Positions 53,590 through 61,828 of a stretch of DNA of 64,000 bases are shown piece by piece. Origin of the DNA: Geminicoccaceae bacterium. GTDB lineage: Bacteria; Pseudomonadota; Alphaproteobacteria; Geminicoccales; Geminicoccaceae. The translations under genes were made by a program, and so were the position numbers. Position 1 is the stretch's first letter. Each line of letters starts with the position of its first letter. The stretch is taken from positions 41,662-105,661 of the forward strand of contig JANQPX010000008.1 of assembly GCA_028285265.1 (NCBI GenBank), in the 5' to 3' direction. The notes beneath the pieces are model-generated. The model was not told the DNA's origin. It did no database searches and saw only the letters and a list, made by a program, of their open reading frames with translations.

Positions 53590-54606
53590 TTAGCCCTTCT
53601 TTCGCTTTTGTTGCATCTGCGTCACAGCATCGGTCACCTGACGCAGTCGCCTATGTGCATATCTCTTTGTCGTTTTTGAGTTCGTGTGATGCAAGGCATC
53701 CGTCACTAACGATAGATTGCCCGAATCATCCATCAGCATCTGAGCGAACGTGTGCCGAAGATCATGAAAGCGAACGTCATCAAGTCCAGCTCGTTTTCTG
53801 GCGTTGGTCCAGGCTCGCTTGATCGATTTGAGACGACGGCCATTAAACGTGATGATGGGACCAATGTCGCGCGGGCCGATCTCTTCGAGCAAAGCCTTCA
53901 GCTCGGGTGTAATGCCGACTGGCGTAAATCTCCCTCCGCCTCGCCCTTTGCTCTTTGCACTGATGACTCCTCGTTCGAAATCGACATCCTCCCACGACAG
54001 CTGAAGAATGGGAGCCAACCGCAGACCGGTCATGAGAGCGAGCATGGCTGCGTGTCTGACATGGTCTGGACACTCGGCTATGAGGCGAACTTGCTCAGCC
54101 TCCGTCAGAGATCTGTCCTCCACATCGGGCTCAACAAGCTTCAGACGGCGCCATGGTACTCTTGGTAGATCCCAGCCCCAAAGATCGGTGGCGCGGTTCC
54201 AAGCGCCACTCATAACGGCGAGACGCCGATTGATGGTGCTATCAGCAACCTTTCCACGCCAACTGGCGATGACCTCGGAAACCAAGTCACCATCGATCAT
54301 GTCCAGTCGCGTAGCGTCCCCAATCGCGTCTGACAGGACTGTGAGATGGCACTTCACAGCTTTGGACCAGGCGAGGTGTTGTGCGTGCTCAGACCAATAC
54401 CGCGCTGCTAAGTCACCCCATCGATAGGTAGGACCTCTGCGCTTCTTCTCCGGGCCCGCTTCTTCTGCCCGCCGGAGGTCTCGCTCCATGGCCTCCACTT
54501 GGCGCTTGGTGAGCGCCGTGCTGACGGTTTTTCTGACCCGCCTCCCGGTGCTCGTGGTGAAGTCGATGATCCAGTTTTGGTTATCTTTTCGTCGTCGGAC
54601 GGGCAT
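53590..54606 (-). CDS. Tyrosine recombinase (phage-type integrase)
   Basis: A 338-residue integrase. The core-binding domain covers about 60-155, and the catalytic domain has R196 (MTGLRLAPI), K218 or K220, H281-x-x-R284 (HDLRHTF), H307 and nucleophile Y316 (TTKRYAH). All catalytic residues are present, so it may be active. Its 3' end points to the tRNA-Met gene, the usual layout of tRNA-targeting integrases. Its start lies inside the preceding excisionase-like frame. Confidence 0.92.
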   Translation of the reverse strand: MPVRRRKDNQNWIIDFTTSTGRRVRKTVSTALTKRQVEAMERDLRRAEEAGPEKKRRGPTYRWGDLAARYWSEHAQHLAWSKAVKCHLTVLSDAIGDATRLDMIDGDLVSEVIASWRGKVADSTINRRLAVMSGAWNRATDLWGWDLPRVPWRRLKLVEPDVEDRSLTEAEQVRLIAECPDHVRHAAMLALMTGLRLAPILQLSWEDVDFERGVISAKSKGRGGGRFTPVGITPELKALLEEIGPRDIGPIITFNGRRLKSIKRAWTNARKRAGLDDVRFHDLRHTFAQMLMDDSGNLSLVTDALHHTNSKTTKRYAHRRLRQVTDAVTQMQQKRKKG

Positions 54607-54827
54607 TCTTTTGGCCCCCTCTGATAGACCAACTGCTCGCGCGAAAATCGCTCAAGCTCGGCTAACGGGTACCGCCATTGCGTTATGACCTTCACACGAC
54701 CGATCAGACCCTGATCTACGAGCCTGTAGAGCACTGGGACCGAGACACCAAGACGGGCGGCTGCCTGGTCGCGTGTCAGCAACAGTGTTTTTATGTCCAG
54801 ATTTTCGGTCTGAGCGCAATCAGACAC
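54408..54827 (-). CDS. Helix-turn-helix (excisionase/AlpA-like) protein overlapping the integrase
   Basis: A 139-residue frame. Residues 15-62 form a MerR/excisionase-like helix-turn-helix (LTRDQAAARLGVSVPVLYRLVDQGLIGRVKVITQWRYPLAELERF). The last 65 residues overlap the integrase gene in another frame and are low-complexity Ser/Arg/Pro, so they may be an unselected tail. GTG start at 54827 with GGGAG upstream. Likely controls excision or integrase expression by coupling. Confidence 0.75.
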   Translation of the reverse strand: MSDCAQTENLDIKTLLLTRDQAAARLGVSVPVLYRLVDQGLIGRVKVITQWRYPLAELERFSREQLVYQRGPKECPSDDEKITKTGSSTSPRAPGGGSEKPSARRSPSAKWRPWSETSGGQKKRARRRSAEVLPIDGVT

Positions 54828-54923
54828 GTCTAATCTCCCGCTGAGCGGTTGTGGCGGTCTGTCTTGTCCTGAAAGGTCGACATCATCTCAAAGCTGCTGC
54901 TGTTGTGGTTTGTCCCGATGGCA

Positions 54924-55478
54924 TCAGAGACCGAAACGCACGCCAACCCGCAGGCTGTGCTGGAAGACTTCATCGTCGGTGTCGAAGCCCGGCAGCCAAG
55001 TGACGCGATAGTGAGGCACGATCGCTACCGCATCGTTGATGTCGAAGTTCAGACCGAGCTCGCCATGAGCGACAAAGTTTGTCTCGTCGTCTTCGACGTC
55101 TTGGCCGAGGATTTCCGTCGAGACCTCCTGATAGACGAAACCGGCCCCGCCACCGGCATAGAAGTATCGAGCGAAGTCTCGATAGATCCCGCCTTGAACG
55201 GCTACGTGGTAATAGTCCAGATCGTCACTGCCGGGATCGTTTTCGAGGTCAATCACGGCTGCTGATAGGCTGACGTCGAGTTCCACGCGGACAATCTGAA
55301 GATCGGCCCCGACCCTCCCTCCGAGCGTGGCCCCCGGTCCAATCTCAAAGCCAACGTCGTCAATCGAGTTGTCGGGATACAAGTCAACGCCGATGTCGCC
55401 TTGCAGATAGAAGTCTTCTGCAGCCGCCTGTGCAGCGACGGCGAGGGTACAAATTGCTGTGGCAAAAATTGCTTTCAT
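54924..55478 (-). CDS. Outer-membrane beta-barrel protein
   Basis: A 184-residue exported protein. The signal peptide (KAIFATAICTLAVAAQAAA) precedes alternating amphipathic strands with aromatic ends, such as DFYLQGDIGVDLYPD and DYYHVAVQGGIYRDFARYFYAGGGAGFVY, and it ends in VGVRFGL, a typical C-terminal barrel strand. It is an 8-strand Opa/OmpW-like fold by pattern. ATG at 55478 follows GGAGGAA; the frame extends to 55511. Function in the island is unknown. Confidence 0.75.
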   Translation of the reverse strand: MKAIFATAICTLAVAAQAAAEDFYLQGDIGVDLYPDNSIDDVGFEIGPGATLGGRVGADLQIVRVELDVSLSAAVIDLENDPGSDDLDYYHVAVQGGIYRDFARYFYAGGGAGFVYQEVSTEILGQDVEDDETNFVAHGELGLNFDINDAVAIVPHYRVTWLPGFDTDDEVFQHSLRVGVRFGL

Positions 55479-55565
55479 TGAACCATTTCCTCCGATGGCG
55501 TGGTTGAGCATCTGCGCGGCAGCGGCTCTCCAAACAGCATTTCCGTTCGGATTTGCTTTTGCTGC

Positions 55566-55811
55566 TCATTGCTGTTTTTCCGTGAGACAAGCGGTGAGTT
55601 GTTCGGCTGCTGCTTCCGCCGACAACTTGATGGCTGCCGATTGTTGACGTGTCGCTTCGAGATCCGCTCTGCACTGACGCGAGTCGTCGCTGAGCTTTCT
55701 GACGATCATCTGGATGTGGGCCATGTCGCCAACGCTTGGGTACTTGCCGAGTGACCCGAGGAGAATTCCGCTGCCGAAGGCAAAGACTGCTAAGACGCCC
55801 ATGAACGCCAT
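55566..55811 (-). CDS. Small membrane-anchored coiled-coil protein
   Basis: An 81-residue ORF with one N-terminal membrane helix (about 3-21) followed by a charged helical segment (about 28-78) with heptad spacing. This is the general shape of a phage inner-membrane spanin (Rz), but there is no lysis context and no clear ribosome site. It overlaps the frame running on from the recT remnant. Treated as a possible gene only. Confidence 0.4.
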   Translation of the reverse strand: MAFMGVLAVFAFGSGILLGSLGKYPSVGDMAHIQMIVRKLSDDSRQCRADLEATRQQSAAIKLSAEAAAEQLTACLTEKQQ

Positions 55812-55830
55812 CGTTCTGGTCGCTATGGGC

Positions 55831-56019
55831 CCCTCTGGCTTTGCAGTAATCGACGAGCGTGCACACCATTTCGTCCGACGCGTCCTTGAAGAGGACGGTC
55901 TTCATCACATGCCAGGCTTCGCGTGTGATCCCGCGTGCGGACGCTGCCTCAGGAAGTTTTGTCTGCAAGGGAACGACAGCCGTCGTGGTCTGTCGTTCGG
56001 CTATGGCTAGATCAGCCAT
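55831..56019 (-). pseudogene. recT: Truncated recT/bet single-strand annealing protein
   Basis: The first 63 residues resemble the N-terminus of phage RecT/Bet proteins: ITREAWHVMKTVLFKDASDEMVCTLVDYCKARG corresponds to the family start that normally continues with LDP-x-KKPVH. After CKARG the similarity stops abruptly and the open frame continues as an Arg/Ser-rich, antisense-like sequence to 55384. ATG at 56019 (just after a GTG) has AAGGAG upstream. It is a 3'-truncated remnant of a prophage recombination gene. Confidence 0.6.
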
Positions 56020-56500
56020 CACGATCTCCTTTGATCTCTTTCAATTTGAAAACCCGCGCTTTCGCTTTGTTGGTCTTCCATTCGGCTTGGACGCTGGCAC
56101 CGATGGTCGCCGTTTGCGCGTCGCGCATACGGTCGAAACTGAAATCGGCTTTGCCGAGCTGCTTCGCGGTTGGCTGGAACGTGCCAACGCAAATCGGGAG
56201 GAGAGACCGAAACCGACTGAGCCCATAGCGCCGGAAACGTCCGCAAGTCCGTCGACCGACGATGTCGCCCCAACATTGGATCTGGAGGATTTTCGAAACC
56301 GAGTTTTCCGTCTGTACGACGACGCACTGGCCGCCAATGGGATGCGCCGCATGAACACGCTCGAAATGGGAAGGTTCAAGATGGCGGCGGATCAGCTTAA
56401 GATCGGCCAGGTTCAGTCGATCGGCCTTGAACGCGGAGAGACTTGGGCCATTGCCGACGTGCTCAGACTGCTTGGTCTGAGCAAGCGGGAGGCGGCATGA
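56003..56500 (+). CDS. Hypothetical protein
   Basis: 165 residues from ATG 56003. The N-terminal part is beta-rich (ITISFDLFQFENPRFRFVGLPFG), a Pro/Ser/Thr linker is at about 75-95, and a C-terminal helical region (LEDFRNRVFRLYDDALAANGMRRMNTLEMGRFKMAADQL) ends LRLLGLSKREAA. No family recognised. The stop overlaps the next ATG by 4 nt (ATGA), supporting a real two-gene operon. The opposite frame at 56012-56506 has an unlikely composition. Its start overlaps that of the recT remnant. Confidence 0.55.
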   Translation: MARSAITISFDLFQFENPRFRFVGLPFGLDAGTDGRRLRVAHTVETEIGFAELLRGWLERANANREERPKPTEPIAPETSASPSTDDVAPTLDLEDFRNRVFRLYDDALAANGMRRMNTLEMGRFKMAADQLKIGQVQSIGLERGETWAIADVLRLLGLSKREAA

Positions 56501-56850
56501 CAACACTAAGAACGAAACAGCAGGGCAAGGGTGGTCGGTCCGACGCGGAGGCTACACGGGCCGCGGAAGCTGCCATGCGGACTGACCTCGGGCAGCAGGC
56601 GCTCAGAGAAAACTGGGGCCGAGGGCTCTTCGAGTTCGTGAAGAAGTGGGGCAAGCTACCCGTCGAGACCTGGACGATAGAGAAACTCAAACGGGCGGCT
56701 AATGATCTGCGGTGGGAGCTGATCGAGCTCGAGAAGAAGCCGAACAAGACGGAACTCGATGAAGCCAATCTAAGGCTGCTGCAGTCGGCGGCATCGGTCG
56801 AGGAGGAGCTTCGAGAAAGGTTCCTGCAACCTGAGTCAGACGATTCTTGA
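56497..56850 (+). CDS. Hypothetical helical protein
   Basis: 117 residues, strongly charged and helical: KQQGKGGRSDAEATRAAEAAMR, then WGRGLFEFVKKWGKLPVETWTIEKLKRAANDLRWELIELEKK, ending in an acidic tail. No family recognised. Translationally coupled to the preceding gene. An inverted repeat with attC-like ends begins 16 bp after the stop. Confidence 0.6.
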   Translation: MTTLRTKQQGKGGRSDAEATRAAEAAMRTDLGQQALRENWGRGLFEFVKKWGKLPVETWTIEKLKRAANDLRWELIELEKKPNKTELDEANLRLLQSAASVEEELRERFLQPESDDS

Positions 56851-56865
56851 TGCGATCCTGGGGCC

Positions 56866-56952
56866 AAACGTCCAACGTCTAGGAATAGCCCCAAAGCCGT
56901 CCTCCGCGGCCGATCGCTTTTAGGGGCTCTTCGTAACCCTTGTTGGACGTTT
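56866..56952. repeat. Long nested inverted repeat, attC-like ends or bidirectional terminator
   Basis: AAACGTCCAAC (56866-56876) and GTTGGACGTTT (56942-56952) are perfect inverted repeats. Inside lie AGCCCC (56887-56892) and GGGGCT (56923-56928). The outer heptamers GTCCAAC and GTTGGAC fit the integron core-site consensus RYYYAAC/GTTRRRY, and the 79-nt core-to-core length fits an attC site. No integron integrase is present. It also lies between convergent genes, where a terminator hairpin is expected. Confidence 0.35.
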
Positions 56953-57047
56953 CGATGTTACGCCTACACAGGCCCAAACACACGTTGGCTATCCTAGCTT
57001 AACGACCATATCTCGTCATTCAATCCAGCCGTCTGATTGTATCTAAA

Positions 57048-58409
57048 CTACACAGAGCTTTGGTGCTCAAGATGACGCGCTTTCTCAAAATCCTTCGAAG
57101 CCCCGTCGATATCGCCTTTGGCTTTGCGCGCAAGACCCCGATTATTGTAGTTGATGTGATCATCAGGTTGGAGGCGAATGGCTTCATCGTAGTCCTTCAA
57201 AGCTCCGTCGATGTCCCCTTTGGCTTTGCGCGCAATACCCCGATTGTTGTAGGCGTTGCCATAGTCAGGCTTGAGGCGAATGGCCTCATCGTAGTCCTTC
57301 AAAGCCCCGTCGATGTCCCCTTTGGCTTTGCGCGCAAGACCCCGATTGTTGTACTTGATGTGATCATCAGGTTGGAGGCGAATGGCTTCATCGTAGTCCT
57401 TCAAAGCCCCGTCGATGTCCCCTTTGGCACTGCGCGCAATACCCCGATTGTTGTAGGTGTCGCCATAGTCAGGTTTGAGGCGAATGGCCTCATCGTAGTC
57501 CTTCAAAGCCCCGTCGATGTCACCTTTTTCTTGGCGCGCATTACCCCGACTGTTGTAGGCGTCGCCATAGTCAGGCTTGAGGCGAATGGCTTCATCGTAG
57601 TCCTTCAAAGCCCCGTCGATGTCCCCTTTGGCTCTGCGCGCAATACCCCGATTGTTGTACTTGATGTGATCATCAGGTTGGAGGCGAATGGCTTCATCGT
57701 AGTCCTTCAAAGCCCCGTCGATGTCCCCTTTGGCTCTGCGCGCATTACCCCGATTGTTGTAGGCGTCGCCATAGTCAGGCTTGAGGCGAATGGCGTTGCT
57801 GTAGTAATGCATCTTCTCGCCGGCGTCCTTGGAATTGAACCCCCGCTCAAACCATTCCTGCGCGCTTAGAGCAGTTTCTCCAACTTCTGGAGCATCAGCG
57901 GCAGCTGCCTGCTGTGCCCTGGCAACTTCTTCTGCGTGGCGCGAGGCTGGGTGCAAAACAGCCTCCAGAGGTATATTCAAGTATCTTTCGCGCACGCGGT
58001 TCATAGCTTCGTCGAAGTAATCGGCGGGTACACGTATGGCATTATATTTCTTGAGAACTGAGAGCTCCCCTATAAGTTGATTGGCGATCGAAGGTGTATT
58101 GTAGTCAAACCCTTCAAGCAGGAGTGGCACGATATTTCGTCGGCTCCTAAGAGCGGCCTCTATCTCTCGACGAAACCAATCATCTGGACTGTCGCAGCGC
58201 TCAAGTGCCGACGGAGTAAGCAGGACTAGGAAATGAGCTCGAGCGTTAATATTCCCGAGGATAACACGTTCAAAATCTCCGCTTCCGATACCTTGGAAAT
58301 CATAGAAGACATCAAAGCCGTGTTTGGTTAGGTTTTGATATATTGCCAGCGCCCAGGGAGCATTGGTACGTCGGTAACTGATAAATACGGTTCGCTCCAC
58401 GCGTTCCAT
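57048..58409 (-). CDS. TIR domain protein with tetratricopeptide repeats
   Basis: A 453-residue protein. The TIR domain spans about 1-130: RTVFISYRR at 6-14, FDVFYDFQGIGSGDF, LVLLTPSAL, and a WxxxE motif W78-x3-E82 holding the putative NAD-cleaving Glu. A linker (about 140-200) leads to seven 34-residue TPR units from residue 218 (RG-AR-AKGDIDGALKDYD core). Bacterial TIR-effectors cleave NAD or make cyclic ADP-ribose signals in anti-phage defence; TPRs would mediate sensing or assembly. No partner gene is adjacent, so it may act alone. The stop is at the end of the seventh, degenerate repeat. Confidence 0.88.
   Translation of the reverse strand: MERVERTVFISYRRTNAPWALAIYQNLTKHGFDVFYDFQGIGSGDFERVILGNINARAHFLVLLTPSALERCDSPDDWFRREIEAALRSRRNIVPLLLEGFDYNTPSIANQLIGELSVLKKYNAIRVPADYFDEAMNRVRERYLNIPLEAVLHPASRHAEEVARAQQAAAADAPEVGETALSAQEWFERGFNSKDAGEKMHYYSNAIRLKPDYGDAYNNRGNARRAKGDIDGALKDYDEAIRLQPDDHIKYNNRGIARRAKGDIDGALKDYDEAIRLKPDYGDAYNSRGNARQEKGDIDGALKDYDEAIRLKPDYGDTYNNRGIARSAKGDIDGALKDYDEAIRLQPDDHIKYNNRGLARKAKGDIDGALKDYDEAIRLKPDYGNAYNNRGIARKAKGDIDGALKDYDEAIRLQPDDHINYNNRGLARKAKGDIDGASKDFEKARHLEHQSSV
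57147..57758 (-). repeat. Six near-identical 102-bp units encoding TPRs
   Basis: Six complete 102-bp units are followed by a diverged seventh. Most codons of the core are identical between units, and two linker types (KPDYGDAY-like and QPDDHIKY-like) partly alternate, hinting at a 204-bp higher-order unit. The lack of silent divergence points to recent expansion or gene conversion and to likely length variation. Confidence 0.9.
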
Positions 58410-58631
58410 TCTCAGATATTCCTGTTTGCAATGTGACGGCGATAAAGTCGGGCAACCTAATCATCTTTAAACCAGAAACCGTCGGGCGACGACAAGTCTG
58501 ATGCCTGAGCTACTTGTCCTACGAATCAATGTGTAGAATCTGCCAGGAGAGTACGGATATTAAGACTGTCGTAGCGCGTCTGGTTCGACCATGTTTTTGG
58601 TCGTTAGACTTTCTCGCATTCATGTCGCCAT

Positions 58632-58739
58632 TTGGCGCGTCCCAGTCATAGAGACTTCATCGGAGATGCGCCCGGAAGCGGTCATCCCGCATGATTTTCT
58701 ACCGGAGTGGCGGCTTAGCGGCGCGTAACAGACATCACG
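58632..58739. repeat. Dispersed intergenic repeat, copy A
   Basis: Shares with copy B (60003) the core CGCCCGGAAGCGGTCATCCC and the flanking TCCCAGTCAT and GCATGATTTTCT segments. It lies in the 404-bp gap between the TIR-TPR and membrane-TIR genes; the rest of that gap shows no gene. Non-coding in all frames by my reading. Confidence 0.75.
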
Positions 58740-58813
58740 TCAGGAGAGCTGGATTCCGGGTTTGACCCCAAGCGGACTCGAGTGGTCGGCTGTCAAGCGC
58801 CGAAGTGGTAGCC

Positions 58814-59863
58814 CTATCCACTATTCGCAGCACTTTCCTTTGATCTTTGGTATTCAATGTATGCAAGATATGCATCGCCAAAGTGAAGCTTTCTGAGCCT
58901 ACGCGGTGGAGGCACAATGTCGGGATCGACTAACGGCACCGGATCGATGTAGTCGATGCCTCTCTTGGCTAGAGCCAGTTTCCATTCCCGTTCGACCCAA
59001 GCGGACTCTTTCGCGAATCGTGACCAGAAAAGGAAAAAGGTATCTCTATTTGGAACCACAGATTCAAGCTGTTGCTTCCAGTCGTCGCCAGCTCTTAGCG
59101 AGATTGAATCAATAAAGATGTCGAGATCTGGCGCAATTTTCTTCATTCCCTGAATTCGAGACAACACTTCTGCCCGGTCTTCAGATGCGTAAGATGCAAA
59201 TGCGGTTTTTGTGCGGCTGGCTATCGTGATCCCTCGTTTGAACTCGGCGGGCGTTTCAGGGTACACCTCGTTTGTGATCGACAGGCCTAGATCTATTCTG
59301 GCGATTGGAATTCCCGACGCGGCAATTTTGGCAGTGCCTAGATAGTCACCATTTGAAAGATGCTTAGGTACTGTTACCTGGAAAGACGCATTAGCCGGTT
59401 CGCCACACCACACGAGATGGTCGATTGGGTCACGAACAGCGAGATCTGGTATGTCGAGAGATATAGTGATCAGAGTTCCTCGCTCGATAGGGACGCCCAT
59501 CTTTTGCCCTACTGACTCACCCCGTGCCAGCTCCGCAACGGTAACGAGCTGATCTTTCAAACACGCCCAGATATCAAGCACAAACTTTGCACCGGGAGCG
59601 ACCCAACGCGGAGCGTGGGCTGTGAATACAACCACATCATTGGGGATGTCCAAGTCTTTGTGGTGCATATGCTCATTGTCGATCTTAAAACGCGTATCAT
59701 CTCGAGCGATTATTTTGCCAAGCAATATAAAAGACATGTAAATCACAAAAAATATTGTGTAAATCAACCAAGATATAATTAAAGGGAGATTAAAAACAGA
59801 AGCTATTACCGAGTATAAAATAGCGAAAAAAATAATAAGAGATGTAATATTGAAGATTGGCAT
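58814..59863 (-). CDS. Membrane-anchored TIR domain protein
   Basis: 349 residues from ATG 59863 (AAGGA upstream). Two N-terminal membrane helices (about 5-25 and 28-50), then a beta-rich domain (about 75-195, HAPRWVAPGAKFVLDIWA ... VTVPKHLSNGDYLGTAKI), and a C-terminal TIR domain (about 219-300): KTAFASYASEDRAEVL, IFIDSISLRAGDDW, FFLFWSRFAKESAWVEREW, with W289-x3-E293 as the WxxxE site. The layout suggests a sensor at the membrane with the TIR in the cytoplasm. The gene is AT-richer at its 5' end than its surroundings. Confidence 0.8.
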   Translation of the reverse strand: MPIFNITSLIIFFAILYSVIASVFNLPLIISWLIYTIFFVIYMSFILLGKIIARDDTRFKIDNEHMHHKDLDIPNDVVVFTAHAPRWVAPGAKFVLDIWACLKDQLVTVAELARGESVGQKMGVPIERGTLITISLDIPDLAVRDPIDHLVWCGEPANASFQVTVPKHLSNGDYLGTAKIAASGIPIARIDLGLSITNEVYPETPAEFKRGITIASRTKTAFASYASEDRAEVLSRIQGMKKIAPDLDIFIDSISLRAGDDWKQQLESVVPNRDTFFLFWSRFAKESAWVEREWKLALAKRGIDYIDPVPLVDPDIVPPPRRLRKLHFGDAYLAYIEYQRSKESAANSG

Positions 59864-60002
59864 ACGGTTATCCTTACAGGCAACTCTGCGCTTTCTGCTT
59901 GACAACAGCCAACATCAGACCTGCCAAGGGTACAATTAATGAGTATTAAAATGGACCAAAGCAGGTGACGCAACTGCTTTATAAAATTTCAGAGTGTCTC
60001 AT

Positions 60003-60146
60003 GTTGGCACCTCCCAGTCATGCAGCTTCAGGCAGAAATGCGCCCGGAAGCGGTCATCCCGCATGATTTTCTGGCGGAGCGGCAGCTTGGATGCGCATTG
60101 CAGACAGTTGGCCGGGAGCGCTAGCTTCCCTTGTTGACCCGGACCG
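60003..60146. repeat. Dispersed intergenic repeat, copy B
   Basis: The longest copy. Its left and centre match copy A, while centre and right match copy C (for example GCGCTAGC and GTTGACCCG). It fills the space upstream of the membrane-TIR gene and ends 5 bp before the stop of the pentapeptide-TIR gene. The remaining gap 59864-60002 is AT-rich without a gene. Confidence 0.8.
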
Positions 60147-60150
60147 GACG

Positions 60151-61311
60151 CTAGAGCTTTGATCTTGGTGGTTTCTCACGCGCTCCGTCATCTGCTCTCA
60201 GAGCTCTAGCCAACTTGTCTAGCTGAACCTCAAACTTTGCGTGGTTGTCCTCCCAACCTGTGAAGTCGGCTGCTAGACGGCTTCGAACTTGGTCCGCTTT
60301 GCCATCACTCCAATTGAAGAGAAAGCTATCGAGGTCTAATGGGATTAGGGCTAGTGTCTTCTTGCCTCGTTCCTTCAGGAGCGCTTGCTCCTTGACAAAT
60401 GCTTTGTTGATCTCATTGTCGACCCACCAACTGGTTAGCGAAGCTTCCGAACAGCAAAGCAGCGTTTTGTCCCAAAGGCGAATACCTTCATCGACGCGCT
60501 CAAAAATGTCGTCGCCCGGTAGCAATTGATGTTCATCGAGCCAGCATCGAATTCCCCTATACTGCAGTTGATCATGCAGCCGCAACGCAAATAGTTTGTC
60601 GGTGTGGCTGTAGCTGATGAAGCAAGAATAAAAGTGGGTCGTTTGATGACTTTGTGTTGGTAGGTCATTGATTATTGCTTGTGGTAAGCCGCAACCTTGC
60701 CAGAACGCATGAGGAACATTGTAGGAGCTGCAGAGCGTGCGGTGATCGACGGTGCTTGGCCCTCGATGAATACATCTCTTTAGGCCCCTTGCTTCCGTCA
60801 GGTCGACATCTGCAAGGATAGTTTCGAAGAGGTGAGCCTCACCAAAGTCTGCAAGTTTGAGGTTAGCATTGCTCAGATTAGTTCGAGTGAGATTTGCACC
60901 ATTGAGTTTGGCAGCGCAAAGATCTGCGCTGTTAAGATCAGCACGGTTGAGTCTGGCGCAACTAAAATTGGCGCTATCGAGTCGGGCATTGTTGAGGTCA
61001 GCGTAGTCTAGGATGGCCTCTCTCAGATCGGCCCTGTGTAGGTTAGCGAAACTCAGGTTCGCGCCTATAAGATTGGCGTTTGAGAGCTTGGCGCCGAGTA
61101 GCTTTGCGCCGTGAAGTGATGCCCCATCAAGGAAAGCACCGCTAAGGTCGGCATCTTGAAGCTTTACGCTGGCAAGATTTGCGTCATGGAGACTCGCTCC
61201 TTGGAGATCGGTTCCTCGGAGATCCTTTTTGACCAGCGGATTTTCTAAGCGCCACCTGTTCCAAGCTTCTACATCTTCTAGAAGTAACGCCAAATGCTCA
61301 CTATTCACCAT
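60151..61311 (-). CDS. Pentapeptide-repeat protein with C-terminal TIR domain
   Basis: 386 residues from ATG 61311. Residues about 30-176 are some 29 A(D/N)LXX pentapeptides, which fold as a right-handed beta-helix. After a linker a TIR domain follows (about 226-330): [53 protein letters not shown] with W296-x3-E300. Its C-terminus is basic. The pentapeptide helix probably senses or oligomerises and the TIR acts as effector; both are inference. A GTG one codon upstream could also start it. Confidence 0.85.
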   Translation of the reverse strand: MVNSEHLALLLEDVEAWNRWRLENPLVKKDLRGTDLQGASLHDANLASVKLQDADLSGAFLDGASLHGAKLLGAKLSNANLIGANLSFANLHRADLREAILDYADLNNARLDSANFSCARLNRADLNSADLCAAKLNGANLTRTNLSNANLKLADFGEAHLFETILADVDLTEARGLKRCIHRGPSTVDHRTLCSSYNVPHAFWQGCGLPQAIINDLPTQSHQTTHFYSCFISYSHTDKLFALRLHDQLQYRGIRCWLDEHQLLPGDDIFERVDEGIRLWDKTLLCCSEASLTSWWVDNEINKAFVKEQALLKERGKKTLALIPLDLDSFLFNWSDGKADQVRSRLAADFTGWEDNHAKFEVQLDKLARALRADDGAREKPPRSKL

Positions 61312-61314
61312 CAC

Positions 61315-61828
61315 AGATACTCTTGAGATCTATAGGAGGCCAATTCGTCAGATAGACTAAAGAGTTCCGCTCCGACAAGCAGATTGTTTGGAGGATATGG
61401 GCACATTCTGGCACGGTGCGCCATGAATCAAGTCCGAGCCAGCCGTTGTGTCTGGAATTGCCGAAGATAGCTACAGTCGGCCGATGTGCCGGCTAGACGG
61501 CAGAGCTGCCCCAACAAATGTCGCCCAAAGAATTCATCTTGATCGAGCGCCTGGATGGCGTTGCACATAGACACGTGACCCTGCGCTTGGGTAACTCGTG
61601 CAGAAGGCATTGAGCTGCCCCTCGCCAATCTAGCCCGCTCCATTGTTGCCGTTACCGTCTCTGAGCCAAACTTGCAGATTTCACAAAACCGAGTTGGACA
61701 ACAGAAGTTCTGGCTGATGTCGCAGGTCCGCTAGTGGCACACCGCAGTCATAGGGCTACTGGCAAAACTGCGTTCGAGAGCCGTCGTTCGATGCCGGCCG
61801 CCATAGCCGTCTCGCGATCAGTTTTGTG
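61315..61828. other. 514-bp region with possible gene remnant and partial repeat copy D
   Basis: No intact gene is convincing. A minus-strand frame at 61428-61643 encodes a 71-residue piece (LDQDEFFGRHLLGQLCRLAG) that could be a remnant. At 61734-61757 TGGCACACCGCAGTCATAGGG resembles the left end of repeat copies A and B (TGGCAC..CCCAGTCAT), so a truncated fourth copy is likely. Confidence 0.4.

Noticed and set aside
56012..56506. Minus-strand 164-codon ORF opposite the unknown gene at 56003
   Set aside because: Composition rich in Ser, Arg, Cys and His typical of antisense; the plus-strand gene is coupled to its neighbour by ATGA.
57147..57758. CRISPR array
   Set aside because: Units are 102 bp, contiguous, in frame and encode TPRs; no spacers.
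57060..57869. 269-codon plus-strand ORF opposite the TPR array
   Set aside because: The internal repeat copies simply mirror the 102-bp units on the other strand; hydrophobic low-complexity translation without start signals.
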